A stretch of 46,536 nt of DNA from the NCBI GenBank assembly GCA_900771955.1, contig CAAGPW010000157.1:1-46536 (forward strand), given 5' to 3'. Source of the stretch: Lachnospiraceae bacterium (GTDB taxonomy: Bacteria > Bacillota > Clostridia > Lachnospirales > Lachnospiraceae). Numbering within the stretch: position 1 is the first letter of the stretch; each line of letters starts with the position of its first letter. Both the position numbers and the translations under genes were made by a program. The notes beneath the pieces were generated by a model. It was not told the DNA's origin and ran no database searches. It worked only from the letters and a program-made list of their open reading frames with translations. Below are positions 1-8,019 of this stretch, piece after piece.

Positions 1-4
1 TAAA

Positions 5-1078
5 TTGGAAAAAATTGGACAAAATGGTCTTATGGATAATTTTGTTAAAACAGATGACATCTTAAAAGATATGTGTGGGATTATTGAATCCTCACAAAAA
101 ACTGCATATCGGGCGGTCAATACAACCCTGATACAGAGAAATTGGCTTCTTGGCTATAGAATTGCAAGTGAAGAACTGCAAGGTGAGGATAGGGCAAAGT
201 ATGGAGCTGAGATTATAAAAAAGTTGGCAAAAGACTTATCGGCTGAATACGGAAAAGGTTATACAAAATCAAATTTGTACAGCTTTTATTCTTTTTATAA
301 GACCTATCCTGAAATTTTCCAGACACCGTCTGGAAAATCTGCTGGACTATTGTCTTGGTCACATTATGCGGCATTATTGCAGGTTAAAGATGAGAAAGCT
401 CGTGATTGGTATGAGAAAGAAGCCATAGAACAGACTTGGAGTGTTCGCACTTTACAGAGGAACATTTCGTCTCAATATTATTACCGTATGCTTCAGACAC
501 AGAAAAAAGAGCTTGTAGAAAGTGAAATGAAAGAACTGACAACACCGTATCAAAATGATAAGTTGGAATTTATCAAAAATCCGGTTATTGCAGAGTTCCT
601 AGGATTTTCACAAGACACAGATTTTACAGAGAGTGACCTTGAGAAAAGTATTCTTTCCAATTTGCAGAAATTCTTGATGGAGTTGGGAAAAGGATATGCT
701 TTTGTGGCAAGGCAGCAACATATTCACACGGAGAAGCAGGACTATTATATCGACCTTGTGTTTTACAATTACATACTGAAATGTTTTGTCCTCATCGACC
801 TGAAAACGGAGAAAATAACACATCAAGATGTAGGGCAGATGGATATGTATATCTGTATGTATGATGAATTAAAACGCAGCGAAGGCGATAACCCGACGAT
901 AGGTATTGTGTTGTGTTCAGATACAGATGATGATATTGCCCGTTATTCTGTTATGCACGGAAATGAACAGTTATTTGCTTCAAAATATAAATTATATCTG
1001 CCGACAGAAGAAGAACTGAAAGCGGAAATTGAAACCCAAAAGGCAATGTTTTATCTTCAGCAGGATAGTGAAGAATAG
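5..1078 (+). CDS. yhcG: YhcG/DUF1016-family PD-(D/E)XK nuclease
   Basis: The protein has the two-part layout of the YhcG (DUF1016) family: an N-terminal helical DUF1016_N region (about residues 28-165, with VNTTLIQRNWLLGYRI) and a C-terminal PD-(D/E)XK-like nuclease region (about 185-350). Candidate catalytic residues are D250 in YYIDLVFYN and D265/K267 in LIDLKTEK, numbered from the TTG at 5. The family's usual length is about 340-375 aa, so the gene is essentially complete. The ATG at 32 (348 aa) is the likelier start, but the ribosome binding site would lie at or outside the window edge, so a longer N-terminus cannot be excluded. YhcG proteins are suspected DNA- or RNA-processing nucleases, often found in mobile or defence contexts; the substrate here is unknown. 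It is visibly more A+T-rich than the genes from 2.3 kb onward, consistent with acquisition. No restriction or transposase partner is visible. Confidence 0.85.
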   Translation: MEKIGQNGLMDNFVKTDDILKDMCGIIESSQKTAYRAVNTTLIQRNWLLGYRIASEELQGEDRAKYGAEIIKKLAKDLSAEYGKGYTKSNLYSFYSFYKTYPEIFQTPSGKSAGLLSWSHYAALLQVKDEKARDWYEKEAIEQTWSVRTLQRNISSQYYYRMLQTQKKELVESEMKELTTPYQNDKLEFIKNPVIAEFLGFSQDTDFTESDLEKSILSNLQKFLMELGKGYAFVARQQHIHTEKQDYYIDLVFYNYILKCFVLIDLKTEKITHQDVGQMDMYICMYDELKRSEGDNPTIGIVLCSDTDDDIARYSVMHGNEQLFASKYKLYLPTEEELKAEIETQKAMFYLQQDSEE

Positions 1079-1139
1079 AAAACAGAATAAAAACTGGAAA
1101 CAAATTGGAAATAAAGTTCAGGATAAACATGACATACAG

Positions 1140-1166
1140 TTGACGTGTTTGGCATGATATGATAAT
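1140..1166 (+). promoter_or_regulatory. possible promoter for the ClbS/DfsB-like gene
   Basis: TTGACG (1140-1145) is followed after 15 bp by GATAAT (1161-1166). The spacing is short, so this is a modest candidate. The AT-rich leader then runs to AAAGGAGAG just before the ATG at 1264. Confidence 0.35.
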
Positions 1167-1263
1167 CCGGAAAGTGAAAAGTGTTGTGAAGATAGTCGGG
1201 TTTACCGGGATAAGCATTTTCACATAACAGAAAATATTATGGAAAAATATAAAGGAGAGAACC

Positions 1264-1809
1264 ATGCCAAGACCGAAGAATAAGAAAGAATTGATTACCG
1301 CGGCAAATGCGGGCTATGAAAAACTTCTTGCCATGATCGAAAACAGAACAGATGCAGAGAAAGAGACGCCTTATGATTTTTCATCGGATGAGAAGAAAAA
1401 GGAAGCACACTGGAGGCGCGATAAAAACCTCAGGGATGTGCTGATGCATTTAAACGAATGGCATCTTTTACTTTTAGAGTGGATCAGGAACCGGGAGAAC
1501 GGAAGCAGCAAGCCTTTTTTGATGGAAGGATATAACTGGAAAACCTATGGCGATATGAACATGATCTTCTATAGGAGATGCCAGAATATCACGGAAGAGG
1601 AAGCGCTTGACAGATTTAAGGATTCCCATAAAAAGGTGATGGAAGCACTGGACACATTTTCGGAGGAAGAATTATTTACAAATACTTTTTATCCGTGGGT
1701 GGGGGGCAGCTGTATCGGCAGCTATTTTATCAGTACTACCAGCAGTCATTACGACTGGGCGATGAAGAAAATGAAAGCGCACAAAAAGAAGGTTGGGCAT
1801 AACCTGTAA
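1264..1809 (+). CDS. ClbS/DfsB-like (DUF1706) four-helix protein
   Basis: This 181-aa protein resembles the ClbS/DfsB (DUF1706) family, a DinB-like four-helix-bundle fold. Supporting features are the N-terminal MPRPKNKKELI, the DVLMHLNEWHLLLLEWI helix (about residues 58-76), the EGYNWKTYGDMNMIFY segment with conserved aromatic residues (about 86-105), and a late SHYDWAMKKMKAHKK helix. ClbS itself protects colibactin producers by hydrolysing the cyclopropane warhead, but most family members sit far from any such cluster and have no assigned role. No colibactin-type genes are seen here, so a self-resistance function should not be assumed. The start is supported by AAAGGAGAG seven bases upstream. 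It seems monocistronic: the next 500 bases hold a hairpin and a gene remnant. Confidence 0.75.
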   Translation: MPRPKNKKELITAANAGYEKLLAMIENRTDAEKETPYDFSSDEKKKEAHWRRDKNLRDVLMHLNEWHLLLLEWIRNRENGSSKPFLMEGYNWKTYGDMNMIFYRRCQNITEEEALDRFKDSHKKVMEALDTFSEEELFTNTFYPWVGGSCIGSYFISTTSSHYDWAMKKMKAHKKKVGHNL

Positions 1810-1840
1810 GAAATTTTGATTATGACAGACTTGTTAGGAG

Positions 1841-1871
1841 AACATGGGATAACGAAATGTTATCCCATGTT
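1841..1871. repeat. perfect 13-bp inverted repeat (hairpin)
   Basis: AACATGGGATAAC (1841-1853) and GTTATCCCATGTT (1859-1871) are exact reverse complements around the 5-base loop GAAAT. It lies 31 bases after the stop of the ClbS-like gene and could end its transcript, although no T-run follows. It abuts the decayed Fic sequence, so it could equally be a scar or the end of a mobile piece. Confidence 0.6.
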
Positions 1872-2110
1872 GCAAAATTCACGGATATAAAGGAAAACAG
1901 GAACTATATCTCAGGCAGAAACCAGTCGAATTGGATCGTCGTCTGGTGCAGATAGCAAAAGTCCAGAGCACAGAAGTTTCAAACCGTGCATCGGGACCTT
2001 TTAAAGTATATAACAGTATCATTTGGCGGATGCTTCAAAACGGCTTTGAATGAGATTGACGCAGTTCTTCCGTGGAGGCGCATGAAAAAAGCCTGTGGCA
2101 GAGGGGGCGT
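1853..2110 (+). pseudogene. remnant of a Fic-family protein gene
   Basis: Two adjacent reading frames read as pieces of one Fic-family (DUF4172-type) protein. The frame from 1853 gives YKGKQELYLRQKPVELDRR followed by LVQIAKVQSTEVSNR, the typical N-terminal region of these proteins. Near 1985 the match moves to another frame, which reads VHRDLLKYITVSFGGCFKT and then NEIDAVLP, the LHRDL...GG.(F/Y)K segment of the Fic core. In intact relatives about 60 residues separate these parts, so an internal deletion with a frameshift is inferred. No intact start codon and no HPFxxGNGR catalytic motif remain, and homology fades by about 2110. The 1986-2171 open frame is therefore part of this relic and not a gene. 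A different, intact Fic gene lies at 8736-9356. Confidence 0.6.
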
Positions 2111-2249
2111 CCGCAAAAATGGGAGCAGGTCGGAACACACATTATGTCAGAAGCGACGCTTAAAAAAATAAATATTATATTTAAGCCATTTAATAGGGGT
2201 GGATAACCGGGACAATAATGATATATTTTCTCATGAAAGTTCTAAGTGC

Positions 2250-2300
2250 TTGACAGAAAAGGAAAAGATTACCATACTGATAATTGAATTATCGGTAATC
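2250..2300 (+). promoter_or_regulatory. promoter with nested palindromic operator for the ABC pair
   Basis: TTGACA (2250-2255) is followed after 17 bp by CATACT (2273-2278). Overlapping and following the -10 is a nested inverted repeat: GATTACC (2267-2273) pairs with GGTAATC (2294-2300), and inside it GATAATT (2279-2285) pairs with AATTATC (2287-2293). This is a typical repressor-operator layout of TetR or MarR type, placed 27 bases before the ATG at 2327. No matching regulator gene lies next to it. Confidence 0.55.
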
Positions 2301-2326
2301 AAAATATCAAAGAGAGGAAGAGTTTT

Positions 2327-4075
2327 ATGTTAAAGAAAGCATTGGAATACACGGGTGAATATAGAAAAACCACGTATGCAGCTATTGCATGGATGCTTGC
2401 CGGTGTGGCGATGACGGTCATACCGTATTTTATTGCATATCAGTTGATCACGCCGCTTCTCGGATACGGAGATATCACAATAAAAGGTGTGTTTATCCGG
2501 ATCGCAGCGATCGGGGCGTGCGGCGTTTTATATGCCATTTTTTATGTGCATGGATTAGGACTGTCACATAAATCTGCGTACCATACTCTGCAGAATATCC
2601 GGATTTCACTTCAGGGAAAGCTGGAAAAACAGCCACTTGGAACGATTCAGGAAAAGGGGGTCGGTGTGATCAAAAAGCTGTTTATTGATGATATTGAGAT
2701 GATCGAGCTTTTGCTTGCACATGCGCTTCCGGAGGGACTGTCCAATTTTGCGGTTCCGCTGTTTGTCTATGTTGGAATGTTTTTTGTGGACTGGAAGCTG
2801 GCGCTTTTAAGCCTCTGTTCGCTGCCGGTCGGACTTATGACGATGGGATTTATGTATAAGAGCGGTATGAGCAAAATGGACAATTACTACGGCGCGGCAA
2901 AAAAGATGAACAATACGATCGTGGAATACATAAACGGTATGGAGGTCGTAAAGATCTTTAACCGTGACGGAGAATCCTATCACAGATTTGAGACGGATGT
3001 GAAAAGCTACCGCGATTTTACGCTGGACTGGTATCGGGTATGCCGCCCGTGGATGGCGTTATATAACAGCATTCTCCCGTGCATTGCGATTTTAACGCTT
3101 CCACTCGGTTCCTGGTTTGTGTTAAAGGGCTATTCAACGCTGCCGCATCTGGTACTTGTGCTGTGCATGAGTTTTGGTGTGGGTGCGCCGCTCCTTCGGG
3201 CGTTAAGCTTTATGGGAAATGTGCCGCAGCTCAATTATAAGATCGAAAATCTGGAAAAAGAAATGAACGAAGCACCGTTAAAGCAGAATGACAAGCCGTT
3301 TCGAGGCGCGGATCACACACTTTCTTTTGAGGACGTTTCATTTTCCTATGAGGAGGGAAGTGAAGTGCTGCATCATGTTTCACTGACTGCGGAGACTGGG
3401 AAATTCACGGCGCTGGTTGGAGAATCCGGCGGCGGAAAGTCGACGCTTGCAAAGCTGATGGTGCATTTTTACGATGCGACGGCAGGAAGTGTGAAGCTTG
3501 GCGGACAGAATGTGCAGGATATGAGTATTGAGGCGTTGAATGATGAAATTTCCTATGTCTCACAGGAGCAGTTCCTGTTTAATATGAGTCTGATGGACAA
3601 TATCCGGATCGGGAAGCCGTCCGCAACCGATGAGGAAGTCCTTGCGGCGGCAGAAAAAGCGCAGTGCGGGGAATTTTTAGAGAGGCTGCCGAAGGGCATT
3701 TATACGATGGCGGGAGACGGAGGAAAACAGCTCTCCGGTGGAGAGAGACAGCGGATCTCGCTTGCCAGGGCGATTTTAAAAAATGCGCCGGTCATTGTTT
3801 TAGATGAAGCGACGGCATTCATGGACCCGGAAAACGAGGAAAAGATGAATGAAGCGATTGCGGAAGTCATAAGAAATAAAACGGTCGTGGTGATCGCGCA
3901 CAGACTTTATACCATTATGAATGCGGATCAGATCTGCGTGATGGATGACGGAAAACTGGTTGGAAACGGCACACACAGCGAACTGCTCGCATCCTGCAAA
4001 GAGTACAAAAAACTATGGGATGCTGCGGGAGAAAGCGCAAAATGGATGGTAACGGTAAAGGAGGCGGCACAATGA
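2327..4075 (+). CDS. ABC exporter half-transporter A (permease-ATPase fusion)
   Basis: This 582-aa protein is a type IV ABC exporter half-molecule. An N-terminal six-helix transmembrane domain (about residues 1-315) precedes an ATPase domain with Walker A GESGGGKST (365-373), signature LSGGERQ, Walker B VIVLDEAT and switch histidine in IAHRL. It overlaps the next exporter gene by four bases (ATGA at 4072-4075), so the two are translationally coupled and almost certainly form a heterodimer. Both ATP sites look canonical, unlike the second ABC pair at 16-20 kb. The tandem layout resembles the IrtAB/YbtPQ-type pairs, but the substrate cannot be read from sequence. Transcription probably starts at the operator-bearing promoter at 2250-2300. 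Confidence 0.9.
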   Translation: MLKKALEYTGEYRKTTYAAIAWMLAGVAMTVIPYFIAYQLITPLLGYGDITIKGVFIRIAAIGACGVLYAIFYVHGLGLSHKSAYHTLQNIRISLQGKLEKQPLGTIQEKGVGVIKKLFIDDIEMIELLLAHALPEGLSNFAVPLFVYVGMFFVDWKLALLSLCSLPVGLMTMGFMYKSGMSKMDNYYGAAKKMNNTIVEYINGMEVVKIFNRDGESYHRFETDVKSYRDFTLDWYRVCRPWMALYNSILPCIAILTLPLGSWFVLKGYSTLPHLVLVLCMSFGVGAPLLRALSFMGNVPQLNYKIENLEKEMNEAPLKQNDKPFRGADHTLSFEDVSFSYEEGSEVLHHVSLTAETGKFTALVGESGGGKSTLAKLMVHFYDATAGSVKLGGQNVQDMSIEALNDEISYVSQEQFLFNMSLMDNIRIGKPSATDEEVLAAAEKAQCGEFLERLPKGIYTMAGDGGKQLSGGERQRISLARAILKNAPVIVLDEATAFMDPENEEKMNEAIAEVIRNKTVVVIAHRLYTIMNADQICVMDDGKLVGNGTHSELLASCKEYKKLWDAAGESAKWMVTVKEAAQ

Positions 4076-5826
4076 TTGCTTTGTTAAAACGACTTTTAAA
4101 TACCTCTGGAAAATATAAAAAACGGATTTATATCGCATTTGTTTTTTCCTTTTTAAAGGCGGTGCTGATGAAAGCACCGGTTGGCTTTGCGTTTGTAGCT
4201 ATCGCAGCGTTTATAAGGAAAGAAATGACCGGAAAGCTCTGTCTTGAAATCGGAATTGCAATGTTTATCTGCGTTGCGTTGCAGGCAGTTTTTGATCTGT
4301 GCTCGGACAGACTGCAGTCATCTGCAGGATTTGAGCTGTTTGCCGATAAGAGAATGGAACTCGGCAGACATTTGAGAAATATGCCGATGGGGTATTTCAC
4401 CGAAGGAAATATCGGAAAGATCAGTTCCGTGCTGTCCACGGATATGGTATTTATCGAAGAAAACTGTATGACCGCTATTGCAAGTACGGTCAGTGAGATA
4501 TTTGCAGAGGCGATCATGCTGGTATTTCTTTTCTGGCTTAATATCTGGCTTGGTGTGACGGGACTTGTGATCCTTGGCGTCATTTTGCTGATCGCAAAGG
4601 GAATGAGAAAAGAAGCGCTGGAAGATTCTTCCGCAAGACAGGAACAGAGTGAAAATCTGACCGGGGCGGTGCTTGATTATGTTGAGGGAATCGGCATCAT
4701 CAAAACCTATAATATGCTCGGAGAAAAATCAAAGGAACTCTCCGGCAACTTTAAAAAGAGCTGTGAGACCAATCTGCATTTTGAAAATGCCCATAGTCCG
4801 TGGCAGATGGCATTAAATGTTGTCTATGGGATCGGAGCGGCAGTGATCGTTGCAGTTGCATTTTTCCTGCTTTCGGAAGGAAAGATCGATTCGTTGTTTG
4901 TCATTGGTCTGCTGCTGTTTGTCTTTGATCTGTTTGGCCCGCTAAAGGCTTTGTATGGCGGAAGCAGCCGGTATACGGTCATGAACAGCTGTCTCGACAG
5001 GATGGAAGCGGTGTTTGCGGAGAGTGAACTGGAAAACAAAGGAACAGAGCATATTCCGGCTGTTTCCGGAGCGCCTGAAATTGAATTTCAAAATGTCCGT
5101 TTTGCATACGGAGAAAAAGAGGTGATTCATGGTATTTCCTTTGCGGTAAATGAGGATCAGATGTGTGCGCTTGTGGGACCTTCCGGCGGCGGAAAATCAA
5201 CGGTTGCAAATCTGCTTGCACGTTTCTGGGACGTGAACGGCGGAGAAGTTTTCATACGCGGAAAAAATATCAAAAACATTCCACTTTCAGAGCTTATGAA
5301 TCATATCAGCATGGTATTTCAGCGTGTGTATCTGTTTCAGGATACGATTTACAATAACATCAGCATGGGACGCCCGGATGCGACCAGACAGGAAGTGATC
5401 GAGGCCGCGAAAAAAGCGCGCTGTTATGATTTTATCATGAGTCTTCCGGACGGTTTTGATACGGTGGTCGGAGAAGGCGGAGCGAGTCTTTCCGGTGGTG
5501 AAAAACAACGTATTTCCATTGCGAGGTGTATTTTAAAGGATGCGCCGATCGTTATTCTGGATGAGGCGACAGCAAGCGTTGACGCAGACAACGAGAAATA
5601 CATTCAGGAGGCGATCAGTGAACTCTGTAAAGGAAAAACGCTTCTTGTCATTGCGCACAGGTTAAACACGATCCAGAATGCAAATCAGATCCTGGTGATC
5701 AAAGACGGAGCGATCGAGGAACGGGGTACCCATGAGGAACTGATCCAGCAAGAAGGAACATATCAGAATTTTGTGCTCGGAAGAAAGAAAGCCATGAATT
5801 TTCAGATGGTGGCAGATCGCTCTTAA
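4072..5826 (+). CDS. ABC exporter half-transporter B (permease-ATPase fusion)
   Basis: This 584-aa partner half-transporter starts at the ATG at 4072, which overlaps the upstream stop codon and follows AAAGGAGG. A longer frame from 4015 exists but would lie inside the upstream gene and lacks support. Transmembrane helices fill residues 1 to about 310. The ATPase domain has Walker A GPSGGGKST (from about residue 369), signature LSGGEKQ, Walker B IVILDEAT and IAHRL. Together with the preceding gene it should form a heterodimeric exporter or siderophore-type transporter in the cytoplasmic membrane. The substrate is unknown. The next gene, a GNAT acetyltransferase, has its own -10 element, so the operon probably ends here. 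Confidence 0.9.
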   Translation: MIALLKRLLNTSGKYKKRIYIAFVFSFLKAVLMKAPVGFAFVAIAAFIRKEMTGKLCLEIGIAMFICVALQAVFDLCSDRLQSSAGFELFADKRMELGRHLRNMPMGYFTEGNIGKISSVLSTDMVFIEENCMTAIASTVSEIFAEAIMLVFLFWLNIWLGVTGLVILGVILLIAKGMRKEALEDSSARQEQSENLTGAVLDYVEGIGIIKTYNMLGEKSKELSGNFKKSCETNLHFENAHSPWQMALNVVYGIGAAVIVAVAFFLLSEGKIDSLFVIGLLLFVFDLFGPLKALYGGSSRYTVMNSCLDRMEAVFAESELENKGTEHIPAVSGAPEIEFQNVRFAYGEKEVIHGISFAVNEDQMCALVGPSGGGKSTVANLLARFWDVNGGEVFIRGKNIKNIPLSELMNHISMVFQRVYLFQDTIYNNISMGRPDATRQEVIEAAKKARCYDFIMSLPDGFDTVVGEGGASLSGGEKQRISIARCILKDAPIVILDEATASVDADNEKYIQEAISELCKGKTLLVIAHRLNTIQNANQILVIKDGAIEERGTHEELIQQEGTYQNFVLGRKKAMNFQMVADRS

Positions 5827-5857
5827 AATCGGATGTCTGTCAGTTCCCGTTTTGTGT

Positions 5858-5863
5858 TATAAT
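5858..5863 (+). promoter_or_regulatory. TATAAT -10 element for the GNAT/M20 pair
   Basis: A consensus TATAAT lies 36 bases before the GNAT start codon. No convincing -35 hexamer was found at 16-18 bp spacing, where GTCTGT is the nearest. Confidence 0.4.
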
Positions 5864-5898
5864 GGCAAGGCACGAAAAACGAAAGGAGAACGCAGAAC

Positions 5899-6327
5899 AT
5901 GAGTATGGAACTGACAGACAGGATTCTGCCGGAGGACGAAAAAGCGGTATTTGAGAAACTGCTGGCATTTAATCTGGCGCATCTTGAGGATAAAGAGCCA
6001 AGAGATTTGGGTATTTATGAGAGAGACGGAGAAAATAAGATCGTTGCCGGGATCATTGGCTATACGCATGGAAACTGGCTTATGATCAAGTATCTTTGGG
6101 TGAAAGAAGATCTGCGCGGTCAGGGAACCGGGAAAAAGCTTCTTTGGGAAGCAGAAAAAGAGGCGGAAAAAAGAAACTGCAAATATGTGTTTTTAGATAC
6201 TTTCAGTTTTCAGGCTCCGGAATTTTATAAAAAATACGGATATCGAGAGCAGTTTGCGCTGGAGAACTATCCGTTTACAGGAAAGAGATATTATTACACC
6301 AAAAGCCTGACGCATGCGGCGGAATAG
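5899..6327 (+). CDS. GNAT-family N-acetyltransferase
   Basis: The 142-aa protein shows the GNAT fold. A beta strand with GDNKIVAGIIGY-like sequence (about residues 44-54) is followed by the strand LMIKYLWVKEDLRGQGTGKK, whose V..(D/E)LRGQG(T/I)GKKLL is the acetyl-CoA pyrophosphate-binding motif A (about residues 67-86). The C-terminal segment FYKKYGYRE is motif B. It transfers an acetyl group from acetyl-CoA to an unidentified amine. It starts at an ATG with AAAGGAG upstream, and an in-frame second ATG two codons later is also possible. The M20 amidohydrolase starts 11 bases after its stop, so the two are probably co-transcribed; an acetylation and deacetylation pair is conceivable but unproven. 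Confidence 0.85.
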   Translation: MSMELTDRILPEDEKAVFEKLLAFNLAHLEDKEPRDLGIYERDGENKIVAGIIGYTHGNWLMIKYLWVKEDLRGQGTGKKLLWEAEKEAEKRNCKYVFLDTFSFQAPEFYKKYGYREQFALENYPFTGKRYYYTKSLTHAAE

Positions 6328-6337
6328 GGAGTGCATC

Positions 6338-7432
6338 ATGGAGAAAGATCTACTGGATAAAATCATAGCATTACGAAAAAAACTGCATGGAATGCCGGAG
6401 AGATCCCTTGCGGAAACAAAAACGAAGCAGACGCTGATGCAGTTCTTACAGGAGAACACAACACTTTCGATAGAAGACCGTGGAAAATGGTTTTATGCCG
6501 TACGGAAAGCGGATGTCGGGGACAGGAACGTACCGGTTGCTTTCCGGGCGGATATGGACGCAGTGTGCGCCAGAGGCGGACAGCCGGGGCATTATTGCGG
6601 ACATGACGGACACAGCAGCATACTTGCGGGGCTTGCACTTTATCTTGAGAAGGGAAAAACAGGGCAGGACAGGGATGTATATTTTATTTTTCAGCCGGCG
6701 GAAGAGACCGGACAGGGGGCAAAGCTCTGCCGCCCATTGATTGAAGAAAAGAAGATCAGCGAAATTTATGGACTTCATAATATACCGGGTTATCCGAAAA
6801 ATCATATTCTGATCAAAGAGGGAACATTTGCATGTGCATCGACCGGGCTTGAAATCCATATGACCGGGACACCGAGCCATGCGGCTTATCCGGAAGCAGG
6901 AAAAAATCCGGGATTTGCGCTTGCAAAGCTTTTGCTGGAGGTGGAAAAACTGACGGAAAAGGTAAACGAAACCAGGGGATTTGTGCGGATGACACTGATC
7001 GGGATGGAGATCGGCAGTGACAGCTATGGAGTTTCGGCATCGGACGGAGTGCTGCGGCTGACGGTCCGGGGCGAGCGCGAATGTATATTTGAAGAATATG
7101 TTGCCGGGATCAAAGATCTTGCAAAAGAGCGGGCAAAGGAAGAAAATCTTGCGCTCGCGATCCGGGAGATCGAGCGTTTCCCTGCAACAGAAAACCATAT
7201 GGATTCCGTAAAAAAACTCCGTGACTGTGCGGCAAACCAGGGGCTTTCTGTTACAGAGTTAAAAGAGCCGATGCGCTGGTCGGAAGATTTTGGATATTAT
7301 CTACAGAAAACAGAGGGGGCATTTTTCGGGATCGGAGACGGGGAAGGTCATGCCCAGCTGCACACGGAGCAGTATGAATTTCCGGATGAGATCATAGAGA
7401 CTGCGGTTCGGATGTTTGGGGGACTGATCTAA
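6338..7432 (+). CDS. M20-family amidohydrolase / metallopeptidase
   Basis: This 364-aa protein belongs to the M20 amidohydrolase family (hippurate hydrolase, N-acyl-amino-acid deacetylase). It begins RKKLHGMPE, carries a shortened metal-site segment FRADMDAV, the hallmark CGHDGHS (about residue 88), the PAEETGQGA segment with the catalytic glutamates, YGLHN, and a late LHTEQYEFPDE. The dimerisation (lid) domain lies between about residues 165 and 270. The start chosen is the ATG at 6338 behind AGGGAG; an upstream in-frame ATG at 6314 lies within the acetyltransferase gene. It follows the GNAT gene at 10 bases. The substrate is probably an N-acylated amino acid or peptide in the cytoplasm; specificity cannot be told. 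Confidence 0.88.
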   Translation: MEKDLLDKIIALRKKLHGMPERSLAETKTKQTLMQFLQENTTLSIEDRGKWFYAVRKADVGDRNVPVAFRADMDAVCARGGQPGHYCGHDGHSSILAGLALYLEKGKTGQDRDVYFIFQPAEETGQGAKLCRPLIEEKKISEIYGLHNIPGYPKNHILIKEGTFACASTGLEIHMTGTPSHAAYPEAGKNPGFALAKLLLEVEKLTEKVNETRGFVRMTLIGMEIGSDSYGVSASDGVLRLTVRGERECIFEEYVAGIKDLAKERAKEENLALAIREIERFPATENHMDSVKKLRDCAANQGLSVTELKEPMRWSEDFGYYLQKTEGAFFGIGDGEGHAQLHTEQYEFPDEIIETAVRMFGGLI

Positions 7433-7440
7433 TTACTCTG

Positions 7441-7465
7441 AAATTTATGAGTGACTCACAAATTT
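7441..7465. promoter_or_regulatory. palindromic operator upstream of the PPOX gene
   Basis: The 25 bases form an imperfect palindrome, AAATTT-A-TGAGT-g-ACTCA-C-AAATTT. It lies just upstream of the -35 element at 7475. The 12-bp half AAATTTATGAGT recurs in reverse orientation at 8020-8031, upstream of the HxlR gene. This makes it a good candidate binding site for that HxlR regulator. Confidence 0.5.
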
Positions 7466-7474
7466 GCTAATATC

Positions 7475-7503
7475 TTGTTTGCCACAAGTAGATTTCCTAT
7501 AAT
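7475..7503 (+). promoter_or_regulatory. promoter of the PPOX-family gene
   Basis: TTGTTT (7475-7480), a 17-bp spacer, then a perfect TATAAT (7498-7503), 42 bases before the start codon. The palindrome at 7441-7465 lies immediately upstream. Confidence 0.6.
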
Positions 7504-7545
7504 GAGTCCATCTTAAAACAAAAGTGGATCAGGAGGAAATTTGAA

Positions 7546-7941
7546 ATGTTAAATGAGAATGTAAAAAAAGTATTAAAAGAGAGTATGTGGGATCTTGCGA
7601 CCTGTGCGGGCAATGAACCGAATGTTGTTCCGGTGGCGTTTAAGGATGTGACCGATGACGGAAAGCTGGTGGTCGGAGATGTTTTCCTTGAAACAACGCT
7701 GAAAAACATAAGAGACAACAGCGGAAAAATCGCAATTTCCGCATACAGTGCAGAGAACTTCGAAGGCTATCAGATCAAGGGAACTGCTTCTTATGTGACA
7801 GAGGGAGCAGTGGTTACCACTTTTAAGGCAATGGTGGAAAAGATGTTCAACGGCGCGGTTACGGCAAAGGGAGCGCTTATCATTACACCGGAGCAGGTGA
7901 TCGTGACGACACCGGGCGCAGATAATAAAAAAGTCCTGTAG
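7546..7941 (+). CDS. pyridoxamine 5'-phosphate oxidase (PPOX)-like flavoprotein
   Basis: A 131-aa protein with the split-barrel FMN-binding fold of the PPOX-like family. Recognisable pieces are the opening WDLATCAGNEPNVVPVAFK, the strand LVVGDVFLETTLKNIRDN (about residues 43-60), and IAISAYSAENFEGYQIKGTA. In these strands the family binds FMN and a substrate beside it. It is likely a small flavin-dependent reductase, or possibly a heme- or F420-type cofactor binder; the substrate is unknown. It starts behind AGGAGG and is followed by a strong terminator, so it is monocistronic. The HxlR regulator downstream shares a palindromic half-site with this promoter, which suggests control by redox or electrophile stress. 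Confidence 0.8.
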   Translation: MLNENVKKVLKESMWDLATCAGNEPNVVPVAFKDVTDDGKLVVGDVFLETTLKNIRDNSGKIAISAYSAENFEGYQIKGTASYVTEGAVVTTFKAMVEKMFNGAVTAKGALIITPEQVIVTTPGADNKKVL

Positions 7942-7950
7942 TATAAAAAT

Positions 7951-7987
7951 GGCGCAGAGTCAGACCGGCTCTGCGCCTGTTTCATTT
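7951..7987 (+). terminator. rho-independent terminator after the PPOX gene
   Basis: GGCGCAGAG (7951-7959) pairs perfectly with CTCTGCGCC (7969-7977) around a 9-base loop, and is followed by the T-rich TGTTTCATTT. Confidence 0.85.
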
Positions 7988-8019
7988 GTGCATAGAGGAG
8001 CCTGTTTCTGAAAATAACA

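Noticed and set aside
1986..2171. 61-aa frame as an independent gene
   Set aside because: It starts at a GTG with no ribosome binding site and its first part is the core of the decayed Fic protein; the rest has no likeness to anything.
6446..7198. 250-aa minus-strand frame opposite the M20 gene
   Set aside because: Cysteine-, histidine- and proline-rich composition without family resemblance, entirely antisense to a clear amidohydrolase.
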